The position numbers and the translations under genes were made by a program. The notes beneath the pieces are model-generated. The model was not told the DNA's origin. It made no database searches and was given only the letters and a program-made list of their open reading frames with translations. From Chloroflexota bacterium (lineage in GTDB: Bacteria > Chloroflexota > UBA11872 > VXOZ01), in assembly GCA_958295775.1 (NCBI GenBank), contig CATQHC010000009.1, positions 806,001 to 870,000 of the forward strand: DNA of 64,000 nucleotides, read 5' to 3'. This document shows, in pieces, positions 1 through 8,516 of the stretch (position 1 is its first letter; every line of letters begins with the position of its first letter).

Positions 1-78
1 CGAATGGAAGATGCTGACCAGTGCCTTGCGAATTCCCTTCCTGTCCCCGGGGAGCGGAGACACAGGCCGCCGCTGCGT

Positions 79-903
79 CTACACCTGCACTACCAGTCCA
101 TCGTACGCAGGCTCGATGCCGTGGGGCGCAAAGAAGTCCACGCATTCCAGATAGGGCGGCGTGCGGTTATGGGAGAAGTGGGTGGCGAAGCGTCTTGCAC
201 CAGGCTGCAGCAAACCCTCGCTCTCCAGCTTCAGTTGGTGCTCAACGCATTGGTGCATGGAGAGGTGGTGGGTCCCCGGCGGGCCGATCCCCATAGTGGA
301 CTCGACAATGGCGCAGTCAAATTTGAACTCACGGAGTTGCAGCCACGTTTCCTCCGGGAAAGGGCCGGTATCGGACGCATAGAGCAGCGTGCGGCCGCCT
401 TCCTCAATGGCGAAGAAAACCGGTTCCAATTCTTCCGCGTGCATCGCCCGCAACGCGGTAACGCGGTACCGTCCCGCCTGCCAGGAATCGCCCGGTTGGA
501 TGGTATTTAGGCGCAGGTGAAACCCCTCTTCGGATAAGTTTCGCTCATTGGCCGCAGTCATGATCGCCCCAGTAGTGGGAGGAGTGCCATAGACCTCCAT
601 CTGCGCGGGTGTCGTGGCGCAAAAATTGCTCCGGCGCATATAGAGATTGGCCGGGTGGAAGTGATCACCGTGGCTGTGGGTGATGAGCATAGTGGAAACC
701 CGCCCGAAGTTCGCGCCCGTGCCGTGCATGCTCGCCATCAGATCGGGCCCCATGTCTATCAGGAGGTCGTCGTTCACCATGAGCGCGGAGCGGCGGCGCA
801 GGTTGCGCCCGCCGCGCGCACGCGCCGTCGTACAGTGCGCGCATTCGCAGAAGATCGCCGGATAGCCTTCGGCGGCGCCGGTTCCGAGAAAGAGCACTCG
901 CAT
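79..903 (-). CDS. MBL-fold metallohydrolase, PhnP-like
   Basis: The protein has 274 residues. It opens with a GTGAAEG strand, then a short Cys-containing segment (CECAHC), as in PhnP-type phosphodiesterases. The metallo-beta-lactamase metal motif THSHGDH lies near residues 74-80, followed by later His/Asp ligands (SDTG near residue 177, HFSHN near residue 243). The family hydrolyses cyclic phosphate or phosphodiester substrates with two metals in the cytoplasm; the substrate here is unknown. The ATG start is supported by GAGGTGAG about 5 bases upstream. The gene lies 9 bases downstream of moaB on the same strand, so the two are probably co-transcribed. It could equally be another PhnP-like or PqqB-like hydrolase. 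Confidence 0.8.
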   Translation of the reverse strand: MRVLFLGTGAAEGYPAIFCECAHCTTARARGGRNLRRRSALMVNDDLLIDMGPDLMASMHGTGANFGRVSTMLITHSHGDHFHPANLYMRRSNFCATTPAQMEVYGTPPTTGAIMTAANERNLSEEGFHLRLNTIQPGDSWQAGRYRVTALRAMHAEELEPVFFAIEEGGRTLLYASDTGPFPEETWLQLREFKFDCAIVESTMGIGPPGTHHLSMHQCVEHQLKLESEGLLQPGARRFATHFSHNRTPPYLECVDFFAPHGIEPAYDGLVVQV

Positions 904-912
904 CGGCTCACC

Positions 913-1728
913 TCACCTATTCATTTCGCGGAGAATGTGCGCTAACTCCGGTATGAGAATTTCGCTCAGCGCCAAACGCACGGCGCCTGACGACCCAGGG
1001 CAGCAGACGACGAACTTATTCCCAATGCGGCCGGCCGTGGCCCGGCTCAGGATGGTGGCCGCGCCAATCTCCTCATAGCTCAAAATGCGGAAAAGCTCGC
1101 CGAATCCAGTAAGCTCTTTTTCCAGCAGCGATTGCACGGTCTCGACCGTGATGTCCCGCGTGCCGGGACCCGTGCCGCCGGTGAGCATGACAAAGCGCGC
1201 GCGTCCCGCCAGCATGTGGGTGAGCGCCTGCGTGATCTGCTGGGCGTCGTTCTTGACCAGCCGGTAGCCCACTGTCTCGTGCCCGGCCTCCTGCAGCATG
1301 CTTTGGATGAGCGCGCCGGACTTGTCGTCAAGTTCCGTGCGCGTGTCGCTCACCGTAACCACGGCGCACTCGATAGTGGGGAATTGCTGCGCGCCGGCCT
1401 GACGATGCTCGTCGGGGGAGGACATTGCGGCCGCCTCGCCATGCGCGTGGGCATCGTGGTCATGCTCTTCGGCTGGGGACGCATGCTGGTGCTCGTCGTG
1501 TGCGTGGTCCTCGCCTTCTCCGGCATGGCCGTGAGCGTCGGCATGGCCGCGGTCGTCGGCGTGGCCGCGCTCGCCCGCTTGGGCGTGTGCCTCATCTTGC
1601 CGGCGTGCCGCTGCTTCCGCCTCATTGTCATCGGCCTCGCACGGCGGCGGCCGATACGGCTGCCGGGCAATGAGCGAGCGCCCCTCGTTATGCTCGTGGT
1701 CGTGATCGTGAGTCTTCTCATCACTCAT
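913..1728 (-). CDS. moaB: MoaB/MogA-type molybdopterin biosynthesis protein with long His-rich N-terminal extension
   Basis: The C-terminal ~160 residues form a MoaB/MogA domain: CAVVTVSDTR start, then TGGTGPGTRDIT and a CCPGSSGAVRLAL end. This family adenylylates molybdopterin during molybdenum cofactor synthesis. The first ~110 residues are unusual: low-complexity, acidic and packed with His (HDHDHEH near the start, then HADDRGHADAHGHAGEG and DHDAHAHGE), which suggests metal binding. The start is placed at the internal ATG at 1728 because GGAGGA sits about 10 bases upstream; an in-frame upstream start would add 16 residues with no such support. The MBL hydrolase follows 9 bases downstream. 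The enzymatic call is strong; the role of the extension is not known. Confidence 0.85.
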   Translation of the reverse strand: MSDEKTHDHDHEHNEGRSLIARQPYRPPPCEADDNEAEAAARRQDEAHAQAGERGHADDRGHADAHGHAGEGEDHAHDEHQHASPAEEHDHDAHAHGEAAAMSSPDEHRQAGAQQFPTIECAVVTVSDTRTELDDKSGALIQSMLQEAGHETVGYRLVKNDAQQITQALTHMLAGRARFVMLTGGTGPGTRDITVETVQSLLEKELTGFGELFRILSYEEIGAATILSRATAGRIGNKFVVCCPGSSGAVRLALSEILIPELAHILREMNR

Positions 1729-2308
1729 GCTACAAGTTCCTCCAAGAATCCGAGTGCTGTCACAGTATTTTTCCATTCTACGCGGAGTTGCGCCAGTTCA
1801 TTGCGCGCCGCCAGCGCCCATAGCGCACACTTGACACTAACCCTGGAACTAGCTTTCACCCACACTTTCGCTTGACGGCCGGTACGTACTATTGTACCGC
1901 GAATGGGTTGCCGTTCCTGCGCGCACAGGCGCGCTAGCTGACGAATTGCTAGTATGTACATCCGAGAATCGACGACCGTTCATGCTTCGACAGGCTCAGC
2001 ACGAACGGTACATGGCTATCTCAGCTTCATCGGCCTCATCGTACGCCGTCATTCGGCCTTGTGGCCCTGCGCCATTCCTGGGTTACGCCGCCGTTCGGCC
2101 TGCGCTCCCGCGACATTCCTAGGTGAAGCAAGCTCAGTACGTTCATTGGTAGCGGCTCTGGATTTCTCAGATCCAATAACTCCCACCGTTCGGCCTGAGC
2201 TTGACGAAGGGTGGAAAGCTGAACGGATTGCGCGATTCTCGTCCTGCACTGGGCTGTAAAGCAGTGCCAGAACCTGCCCATCCCCGCACGGACCATGCGC
2301 CTGGGTGC
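1729..2308. repeat. Intergenic region with REP-like inverted repeats
   Basis: I see no convincing gene in this stretch. It holds an inverted pair of a 24-base element: CTTCGACAGGCTCAGCACG at 1985-2008 (with the end GAACGG) and its complement-type copy starting CCGTTCGGCCTGAGC at 2186-2209, with about four mismatches between the arms. Two partial copies of the CCGTTCGGCCTG core lie at about 2046 and 2090. Such elements are common dispersed repeats between genes in many bacteria. Confidence 0.6.
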
Positions 2309-2905
2309 TTACCCAATAAGCCCTTGCAGGAAGGGATTTGTGGCTCGCTCCGTGCCGATGGTCGTGCGGTCGCCGTGGCCCGGCAACACGTGGGTCGCAT
2401 CGGGCAGCGGCAGGATCTCTTCCGCAATGGCCTTTAGGAGTGCCGCACTATCACTATCCGGGAAATCGCTCCTGCCGATCGATCCGGCAAAGAGCGTATC
2501 GCCCGCAAACAGGTGGTCATCCACCAAGAAGCACATCCCGCCTGCAGAGTGACCGGGTGTGTGGAGCGTCCGTATGGTGAGACTACCTAACGCTAACTCC
2601 TCGCCACCATGCAGGAGTATGTCCGGGGAAATACCAAACTCTGTTGCGAGCATTGCCGCATCGTCGTGGTGCAACACGATGGGAGCGCCCGTCTGCTCGC
2701 GGTAGAATCCATCGTTATCTACGTGATCGAAGTGGCGGTGGGTGTTGAGAATGTAGCGCAGGCGGAGTTGCAGGTCCTGGATGTGCTTGAGCAGATCGTC
2801 GCTGCCAATACCGGGATCGATAATTGCCGCTTCGTTGCTGTGCTCGTCCCACAGCAGGTAGACGTTATTGAGGAGCGGCCCCCGGACGAAGGTCTCCACC
2901 CTCAT
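2309..2905 (-). CDS. MBL-fold hydrolase, glyoxalase II-like
   Basis: The 198-residue protein matches the short glyoxalase II-like branch of the metallo-beta-lactamase superfamily: THRHFDHVDN at about residues 55-64 (metal motif HxHxDH, here HRHFDH), HTPGHS near 115, GDTLF near 135 and LPGHGD near 175. Such enzymes hydrolyse thioesters or act on sulfur compounds in the cytoplasm; the substrate cannot be read from sequence. Its ATG overlaps the stop codon of the upstream TatA/B-like gene in an ATGA arrangement (2902-2905), so the two are probably translationally coupled. Confidence 0.8.
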   Translation of the reverse strand: MRVETFVRGPLLNNVYLLWDEHSNEAAIIDPGIGSDDLLKHIQDLQLRLRYILNTHRHFDHVDNDGFYREQTGAPIVLHHDDAAMLATEFGISPDILLHGGEELALGSLTIRTLHTPGHSAGGMCFLVDDHLFAGDTLFAGSIGRSDFPDSDSAALLKAIAEEILPLPDATHVLPGHGDRTTIGTERATNPFLQGLIG

Positions 2906-4239
2906 GGGGCGGTCTCTTTTTTGGTTACTTCGGCATTGCCGGCGACCTCGGCATTGCCGGCGACTTCGGCGTTGCCGGCAATGCCGAGGTCGCCGGCAGG
3001 CTCGTCAGTACCATCCGCGTCGCCGTCTTCCGACGCTTCAGCAGCCGCCGCTTCCGTATCGGCCGCCTGCGCGGAAGCAACGCCGGATCCCGCTGCTTCG
3101 ACCCCTGGAGCTGGATCAACCGCGACCGGTGTTTCCGCAGCGGCAGGCTCAGGCGAGTCCGCAGCTTCCGTCGCACTACCATAGGACTGCGCGAGAGAAC
3201 CAAACTCCGAGCCCGCAGTGGCGGAGTCGACTGCGCCAGCCACCGCTTCCTGCGGCGCCGAAGACTGCGCTGCGTCTTCAGGAGCTGCCGCTCCTTTGCC
3301 ATTGGCGGTTGCGGTAGGCTCTGCTTCGGCTGCTACAGGCTCCGGCTTTGGCGGTGGCGGCGGTTTGGCGAAGACCAACTCGCACCAGGGATCGCCAGCC
3401 GTGAGATGGGCCCCCCACTTCACGTCGGCGGCGCGCTCCTGCAGGAATGCCAGGTCGTATGCCCCGCACGACTCGCACAAAGCCACGTCGTCAGTCTCGG
3501 CGAAGCTAAACGGACACTGGCGCATGCGGACACGGTAGTCTCTGCCGGTCTCGATGATTTGCAGGCTGCCGTCGGGCAGTGAATTCCGATGCATGTCCGC
3601 CCAGGTGCGCACAAGCGCCGCAATATCCTGATCTTCGCCGGCCCTTCTCTCAGCGGCGCGTGTGCCCAGGTCGCGGTAGATTTCCGCCTGTTCGATGAGC
3701 CAGTCGTCGCCGAGCCGCGCCTTGAGACTGCGCATCAGCCCGGCGAAGAGGTCTTGCTGCACCGGTGAACCGCCGCCGGCCTGGGCGCCCTGGGGCGTCC
3801 ATGCGGGGCCGCGCTCGCTCAGATTAGGGCGCGCCGTCGTCTCGGCTGCGGCGGCCGGCGCCGGGGCTTCGGCTTCCGCGCCGACCTGGTCGGGGCGCGT
3901 CGCAGCAGCTTCCGCGGCCGTTGCTTGGAGACCTTTCTCTATTTCCGTACCGGCGGTCTTTACCTCGCCCTGCACTTCCTCCACGTCCTTCTGGACGTCT
4001 TCCGCAGTGGAGCGCACTTCGCCCTGAATGGATGAGATTTCACCCCGAATAGCGTCGATGTCACCTTGAACGTCGCCAAGCTGGTCCTTAAATGTAGCGA
4101 TGGCATCGCCATAGCTGGACCGGAGTTGTCGTATCACCCCCGTCACCTGTCGAATCACCCCGGGCAATCGGTCCGGCCCCAAGAGGACCAGGCCAAGCAC
4201 CAGGATGATCATAAGTTCCGGCAGGCCGATGTCAAACAT
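2902..4239 (-). CDS. TatA/B-like membrane anchor fused to a Cys-containing ATC-hydrolase-like domain
   Basis: Residues 1-50 look like TatA/TatB: MFDIGLPELMIILVLGLVLL, then GPDRLPG and an amphipathic helix. Residues ~50-115 are a predicted coiled coil rich in Q/E/D with repeated V-heptads. After a Pro/Ala linker, residues ~170-300 form a globular domain with MRQCPFSF, CESCGAYDLAF and GDPWCELVFA, which resembles the ATC-hydrolase/V4R type of small Cys-containing domain. The C-terminal ~140 residues are low-complexity Ala/Glu/Pro and end in a short tandem repeat (GNAEVA units, DNA 2935-2990). TatA/B proteins are normally 60-180 residues, so 445 is very long. A role in twin-arginine export is possible but unproven; the fusion could be a membrane-tethered enzyme or sensor. 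Confidence 0.7.
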   Translation of the reverse strand: MFDIGLPELMIILVLGLVLLGPDRLPGVIRQVTGVIRQLRSSYGDAIATFKDQLGDVQGDIDAIRGEISSIQGEVRSTAEDVQKDVEEVQGEVKTAGTEIEKGLQATAAEAAATRPDQVGAEAEAPAPAAAAETTARPNLSERGPAWTPQGAQAGGGSPVQQDLFAGLMRSLKARLGDDWLIEQAEIYRDLGTRAAERRAGEDQDIAALVRTWADMHRNSLPDGSLQIIETGRDYRVRMRQCPFSFAETDDVALCESCGAYDLAFLQERAADVKWGAHLTAGDPWCELVFAKPPPPPKPEPVAAEAEPTATANGKGAAAPEDAAQSSAPQEAVAGAVDSATAGSEFGSLAQSYGSATEAADSPEPAAAETPVAVDPAPGVEAAGSGVASAQAADTEAAAAEASEDGDADGTDEPAGDLGIAGNAEVAGNAEVAGNAEVTKKETAP

Positions 4240-4554
4240 ATTTGCTCTTTTCCTACGTCAATCGCGCATACCATTGCACAGTGCGCGCACGCCTTGGCGT
4301 GGCTCGCGCAGTCTGCGCGCCCACTGCGCACGGTCTTTGCGCTTCCTGCGCAAGCTTCCGCGCACAGCACGAATCGCTTCTTCGCTTTATTCTATCCCGC
4401 ACGGCGTGTCGGGGCAAAAGCTGTACGTAGCATGTACCGCACAGTATCATGTCTGATGAGTATCCTGTGTTCACCTTCACCCCCGATTCAAGCATGGGGC
4501 AAGCTCTTACCCTCGTCCAATGTGGAGAGGGGACAAGAGAACGGAGCATGGCCG

Positions 4555-4851
4555 ATGGCGATACAACAGAAGGTCTGGCAACCCGAGCAACCGTGGCGCG
4601 CTTTTCGCAAGGAGCTGCCCAATGACTGGTGCCTACGCATCAATGAGCGCTACACGATACCGTTTGCCAATGGGTATGTTCTTCAGATCACGCGCGCCGA
4701 ACATAACGATGATGGCTGGGAGTGCGCGCTCCAACGCGGTGGGCGTGTTGCCAAGCACGCGGATTTCCCACATGGACCGCAACTAATCATGGAAGAAGCT
4801 GCGGTAGACGCGCTGGTGGAGCGTGTTGCTCGCTATCCCACCACCGGGTAG
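4555..4851 (+). CDS. Hypothetical protein, 98 residues
   Basis: This is a small soluble-looking protein without a recognised family. It begins MAIQQKVWQPEQPW and has a mixed alpha/beta composition with several Trp and a C-terminal helix. An open frame continues far upstream antisense to the TatA-like gene, but the ATG at 4555, with CGGAG about 8 bases before it, is the sensible start. It lies between the divergent TatA-like gene and the dehydrogenase cluster. Coding is likely but not certain. Confidence 0.5.
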   Translation: MAIQQKVWQPEQPWRAFRKELPNDWCLRINERYTIPFANGYVLQITRAEHNDDGWECALQRGGRVAKHADFPHGPQLIMEEAAVDALVERVARYPTTG

Positions 4852-5028
4852 ACCTATGCAGGGCAGTCGCGTAGGAGTTTGTCTCCCGCCTGAAAAGACT
4901 TTGTACCGCAGCGACGCTTGGCAGGCTGATCCGATTCCCTGCCTTCTTGACTCGCCGTTTGGCTCGCAATCCACTAAGCCGTAGTACCTGTGCCGATACG
5001 TCTCTTGTGATGCCCAAAGGAGCCGCTC

Positions 5029-6090
5029 TTGCCTACAATCACCGCAGACGCTCTGCGCTGCATCGGCCAAGACTTCTTCACTGCACTAGGCTGTTGTCCT
5101 GACGACGCGCAGATTGTGGCCGACCACCTGGTGCAATCAAGTCTCTACGGCCATGATTCTCACGGCATACTGCGCATGTACGAGTATGCGCATGCCGTGA
5201 GCGAAGAGCGCGTCCATCCTCAGCATGCGCCTGAAATCGTGAGGGAAAGCCCCTGCACGGCGGTTATAGACGCCAACAACGGGTTTGGGCAGGTGGGGGC
5301 GGCCCTTGCCACGAACCTGGCAATTCAGAAAGCACAGCAACATGGCATGGCGAGCGTGTCGCTGCGCAGGGCGAGTCACATTGGCAGGGCAGGCGCATAT
5401 CCCATTATGATGGCCCAGGCCGGCCTGATTGGCACGGCCTTCGTCAATTACGGTCGCTTGGGAATTCAAGTTGCGCCGTTCGGCGGCCTTGACGGCCGCC
5501 TGGCGACAAATCCGTTAGCTTTTGCCGCGCCGCGCCGGGCCGACCCGCCCATCATGGTGGACATGACAACGAGCACCGTCGCCGACGGCAAGATCCGCCT
5601 TGCCACCAACCTCGGCAAGTCACTGCCGGAAGGGTGGATCATCGATGCGGCCGGCAATCCCAGCACCGATCCACAGGACTACTGGGCCGAACCTCGCGGC
5701 GCCATTTTACCGCTGGGCGGTCCGCTCGGCCACAAAGGCTATGCGCTGGCTATGATGATGGAACTCTGCGCCGGCGGACTGAGCGGTCAGGGCATGGCTG
5801 CCGGCGACAGTCGTGCGCCCGCTAACGCGGTCCTGTTTACGGCCTACAATATCGGGCACTTCACGGACATGGACTCCTACTACGACGAGGTGGAGGCCCT
5901 GGTCAGGCACGTCAAATCCAGCCGTACGGCGCCCGGTGTCGCTGAGATTCTGGTTCCCGGCGAACCGGAATTCCGCACTGAGCGCGAGCGCGAACGGACG
6001 GGCATTCCCATTGACGACACCACGTGGGAGAGAGTTTGCGCCTCCGCGCGCGACATCGGTCTCGATCCAACCGCCTGGGAACTTGCCTAG
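5029..6090 (+). CDS. Ldh-family (malate/L-lactate/ureidoglycolate-type) NAD(P)-dependent oxidoreductase, copy 1
   Basis: This 353-residue protein belongs to the Ldh/MDH type 2 family (unlike classical Rossmann dehydrogenases), which oxidises 2-hydroxy acids such as malate, sulfolactate, ureidoglycolate or 2,3-diketogulonate. Visible family motifs are GHDSHG near residue 42, SHIGR near 118, TNPLAFAAPR near 160, VDMTTSTVADGKI near 178 and GGPLGHKGYAL near 228. The start is TTG, chosen because AAAGGAGCCG precedes it, as it precedes the starts of the three following paralogues. It is most like copy 4 (RIGQ-type start, ELCAGG, EFRTERERER). It is the first of four tandem copies. Confidence 0.88.
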   Translation: MPTITADALRCIGQDFFTALGCCPDDAQIVADHLVQSSLYGHDSHGILRMYEYAHAVSEERVHPQHAPEIVRESPCTAVIDANNGFGQVGAALATNLAIQKAQQHGMASVSLRRASHIGRAGAYPIMMAQAGLIGTAFVNYGRLGIQVAPFGGLDGRLATNPLAFAAPRRADPPIMVDMTTSTVADGKIRLATNLGKSLPEGWIIDAAGNPSTDPQDYWAEPRGAILPLGGPLGHKGYALAMMMELCAGGLSGQGMAAGDSRAPANAVLFTAYNIGHFTDMDSYYDEVEALVRHVKSSRTAPGVAEILVPGEPEFRTERERERTGIPIDDTTWERVCASARDIGLDPTAWELA

Positions 6091-6262
6091 CGCGGTCCCA
6101 CAGGTCAGCCCTGGGTAGACGAGGCGGGTGGCTGCAGGGTTCTAGGTGCGATCCCACCTGCACTTGTGGCACGATAATTGCGTCAGATGTCGTTGCTGGC
6201 GGATCGCTCCCTCGAACAGGATGAGACTTTCAGTACGTACGTGAAGCCGAAAGGAGCCGTCT

Positions 6263-7327
6263 GTGCCTTCCGTTACCGCGGACGCTTTGCGCCGTATTGG
6301 CTACGAATTCTTCACCGCCGTGGGCTGTCGTGCCGCTGATGCCCGCACTGTCACCGATCATTTGGTGCAGTCCAACCTCTACGGGCATGACTCCCATGGC
6401 GTGGTGCATATGGAAAGGTATGGGCGCGCCGTATGGGACGAACATCGCGTTGACCCGCGTGCCGTACCGGAAATCGTGCGCGAACATCCCTGCACAGCGG
6501 TGGTGGACGCGCACAATGGCTTTGGTCAGGTGGGCGCGACCTTCGCAACCCAGCTCTTGCTGCGGAAGGCGCAGCAATTCGGGGTGGCCAGTGTCTCACT
6601 GCGCAATACGAGCCACATTGGCAGGTTGGCCGCATACCCACTCATGGTGGCGCAGGCCGGCATGATCGGCCTGGTCTTCGTCAACGCCGGTCGGATGGGC
6701 TTTCAGGTAGCGCCCTTTGGCGGCATCGACGGTCGCCTGGGCACGAATCCGCTGGCCTTTGCCGCCCCCCGCCGCGCCGACCCACCGATTTTTGTGGACA
6801 TGAGCTCCTCCACTGTCGCCGACGGCAAGATTTACATCGCCGCCAACCAGGGAAAGCCGGTGCCTGAGGGCTGGTTCGTCGATGCGGAGGGCAAGCCCAG
6901 CACAAACCCCCATGACTACTTTGGCGAACCGCGCGGGGCCGTGCTCCCGCTGGGCGGCCCCCTGGGGCATAAGGGCTTTGCGCTGAGTCTCATGATGGAG
7001 ATTTGCGGAGGCGGGCTGAGCGGTCAGGGCATGTCCCAAGGCGACATGCGCTTTAGCAGCAACGGCGTCCACATTACGGCCTACGATATCGCACAGTTCA
7101 CCGAGCCAGAGTCCTTCTACGCTGAAGTTGAAGCCCTGGTCGGCCACGTAAAGTCGAGCCGCACGGCGCCGGGCGTCGCGGACATACTCATTCCCGGCGA
7201 GCCGGAGTACCGCGTCGAACGCGAGCGCGCGCAGACGGGCATCCCTATTGACGACACCACTTGGGAGAAGCTCTGCCAGGCAGCGCGAGAAATCGGTCTC
7301 GATCCAACCGCCTGGAAATTCGCCTAG
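6263..7327 (+). CDS. Ldh-family oxidoreductase, copy 2
   Basis: This is the second tandem paralogue, 354 residues, with the same motif order as copy 1 (GHDSHGVV, TSHIGR, TNPLAFAAPR, VDMSSSTVADGKI, GGPLGHKGFAL). It starts at GTG behind GAAAGGAGCCG. It groups by eye with copy 3: both have VGY/IGY starts, FVNAGR-GFQVAPFGG and MEICGGG/NEICGGG, whereas copies 1 and 4 have ELCAGG. The 172-base gap before it is the longest in the cluster and could hold its own promoter. The exact 2-hydroxy-acid substrate is not predictable. Confidence 0.88.
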   Translation: MPSVTADALRRIGYEFFTAVGCRAADARTVTDHLVQSNLYGHDSHGVVHMERYGRAVWDEHRVDPRAVPEIVREHPCTAVVDAHNGFGQVGATFATQLLLRKAQQFGVASVSLRNTSHIGRLAAYPLMVAQAGMIGLVFVNAGRMGFQVAPFGGIDGRLGTNPLAFAAPRRADPPIFVDMSSSTVADGKIYIAANQGKPVPEGWFVDAEGKPSTNPHDYFGEPRGAVLPLGGPLGHKGFALSLMMEICGGGLSGQGMSQGDMRFSSNGVHITAYDIAQFTEPESFYAEVEALVGHVKSSRTAPGVADILIPGEPEYRVERERAQTGIPIDDTTWEKLCQAAREIGLDPTAWKFA

Positions 7328-7428
7328 CGTGAGTCCGCAAACCTGAACGGTAAGCCGACCGGCTTACGCAAAACCAAACCGAAGTTACAGCTCAGATACG
7401 ACTAGCAAAGTGCCGCAAGGAGCCGCCT

Positions 7429-8493
7429 GTGCCTACCGTTACTGCAAACGCCCTCCGCCGCGTTGGCTACGATTTTTTCACCGCTCTGGGCTGTCGCCCC
7501 GCTGACGCCCGGATCGTCACCGATCACTTGGTGCAGTCCAACCTCTACGGGCATGACTCCCACGGCGTGGTGCGCATGGAGCAGTATTGGCATGCCGTGC
7601 GGGAGGAAGGTGTCGTAGACCCGCAAGCGGTACCGGAGATTGTGCGCGACAACCCGTGCACCGCGGTCGTCGACGCCAACAACGGGTTCGGTCAGGTGGG
7701 CGCGGTCTTTGCCACGAAGCTCTTGATCGAAAAAGCCCAGAAATACGGCATCGCCAGCGTTTCGCTGCGCAATACGAGCCACATTGGCAGAGTGGGAGAG
7801 TATCCCCGCATGGTGGCGCAGGCCGGCATGATCGGCCTGATTTTCGTCAACGCCGGCCGGCTGGGCTTTCAGGTAGCGCCTTTTGGCGGCATCGACGGCC
7901 GTTTGGGCACCAATCCGCTGGCATTTGCCGCGCCCCGCCGCAACGACCTACCATTTTTCGTAGACATGACCACGTCTACCGTCGCCGACGGCAAAATCAA
8001 AGTTGCCGCCAACCAGGGCAAACCGCTGCCGGAGGGTTGGATCGTCGACGCGAAGGGCAATCCGAGCACCAATCCGGCAGACTACTGGGACGAACCCCGC
8101 GGCGCTGTGCTGCCGCTCGGCGGCCCTCTCGGGCATAAAGGCACTGCGCTGAGCATGCTGAATGAAATCTGCGGCGGCGGGCTGAGCGGTCAGGGCATGT
8201 CCGCCGGCGACATGCGGGTGGACAGCAACGGCGTCCACCTGACAGCCTATGACATCGGTCAGTTTGTAGACCCCGATTTCTTCTACGATGAAATCGATAC
8301 ACTCATCAACCACGTAAAGACAAGCCGCCCTGCTCCCGGCGTTAATGAGGTCTTGGTCGCCAGTGAGCCGGAGTACCGCGCCCAGCGCGAGCGAGAACAG
8401 ACGGGTATCCCCATCGACGAGACCACCTGGGGCAAGCTCTGCGATTCGGCCCGTGACCTGGGCTTGGACCCAGAAGTCTGGAAACTCGCGTAG
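7429..8493 (+). CDS. Ldh-family oxidoreductase, copy 3
   Basis: This is the third tandem paralogue, 354 residues, GTG start behind CAAGGAGCCG. Family motifs are intact (GHDSHGVVR, TSHIGR, LGTNPLAFAAPR, VDMTTSTVADGKI, GGPLGHKGTAL). It differs from its relatives at the region that follows GGPLGHKG, where ALSMLNEICGGG replaces ALSMMMELCAGG. Small changes of this kind near the active-site loop could reflect a changed substrate. It is 101 bases after copy 2 and 23 bases before copy 4. Confidence 0.88.
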   Translation: MPTVTANALRRVGYDFFTALGCRPADARIVTDHLVQSNLYGHDSHGVVRMEQYWHAVREEGVVDPQAVPEIVRDNPCTAVVDANNGFGQVGAVFATKLLIEKAQKYGIASVSLRNTSHIGRVGEYPRMVAQAGMIGLIFVNAGRLGFQVAPFGGIDGRLGTNPLAFAAPRRNDLPFFVDMTTSTVADGKIKVAANQGKPLPEGWIVDAKGNPSTNPADYWDEPRGAVLPLGGPLGHKGTALSMLNEICGGGLSGQGMSAGDMRVDSNGVHLTAYDIGQFVDPDFFYDEIDTLINHVKTSRPAPGVNEVLVASEPEYRAQREREQTGIPIDETTWGKLCDSARDLGLDPEVWKLA

Positions 8494-8516
8494 CAAACTG
8501 TCTAAAGGAGCGAACT

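Noticed and set aside
1132-1875. A 247-residue open frame antisense to moaB
   Set aside because: It is a shadow of the repetitive His-rich region on the other strand.
1985-2209. CRISPR-like array at 1985-2209
   Set aside because: The copies are inverted and few, without regular spacers, so they are dispersed repeats, not a CRISPR array.
4066-4554. Longer start for the 98-residue protein
   Set aside because: It is antisense to the TatA-like gene and lacks a ribosome-binding site; ATG 4555 is better.
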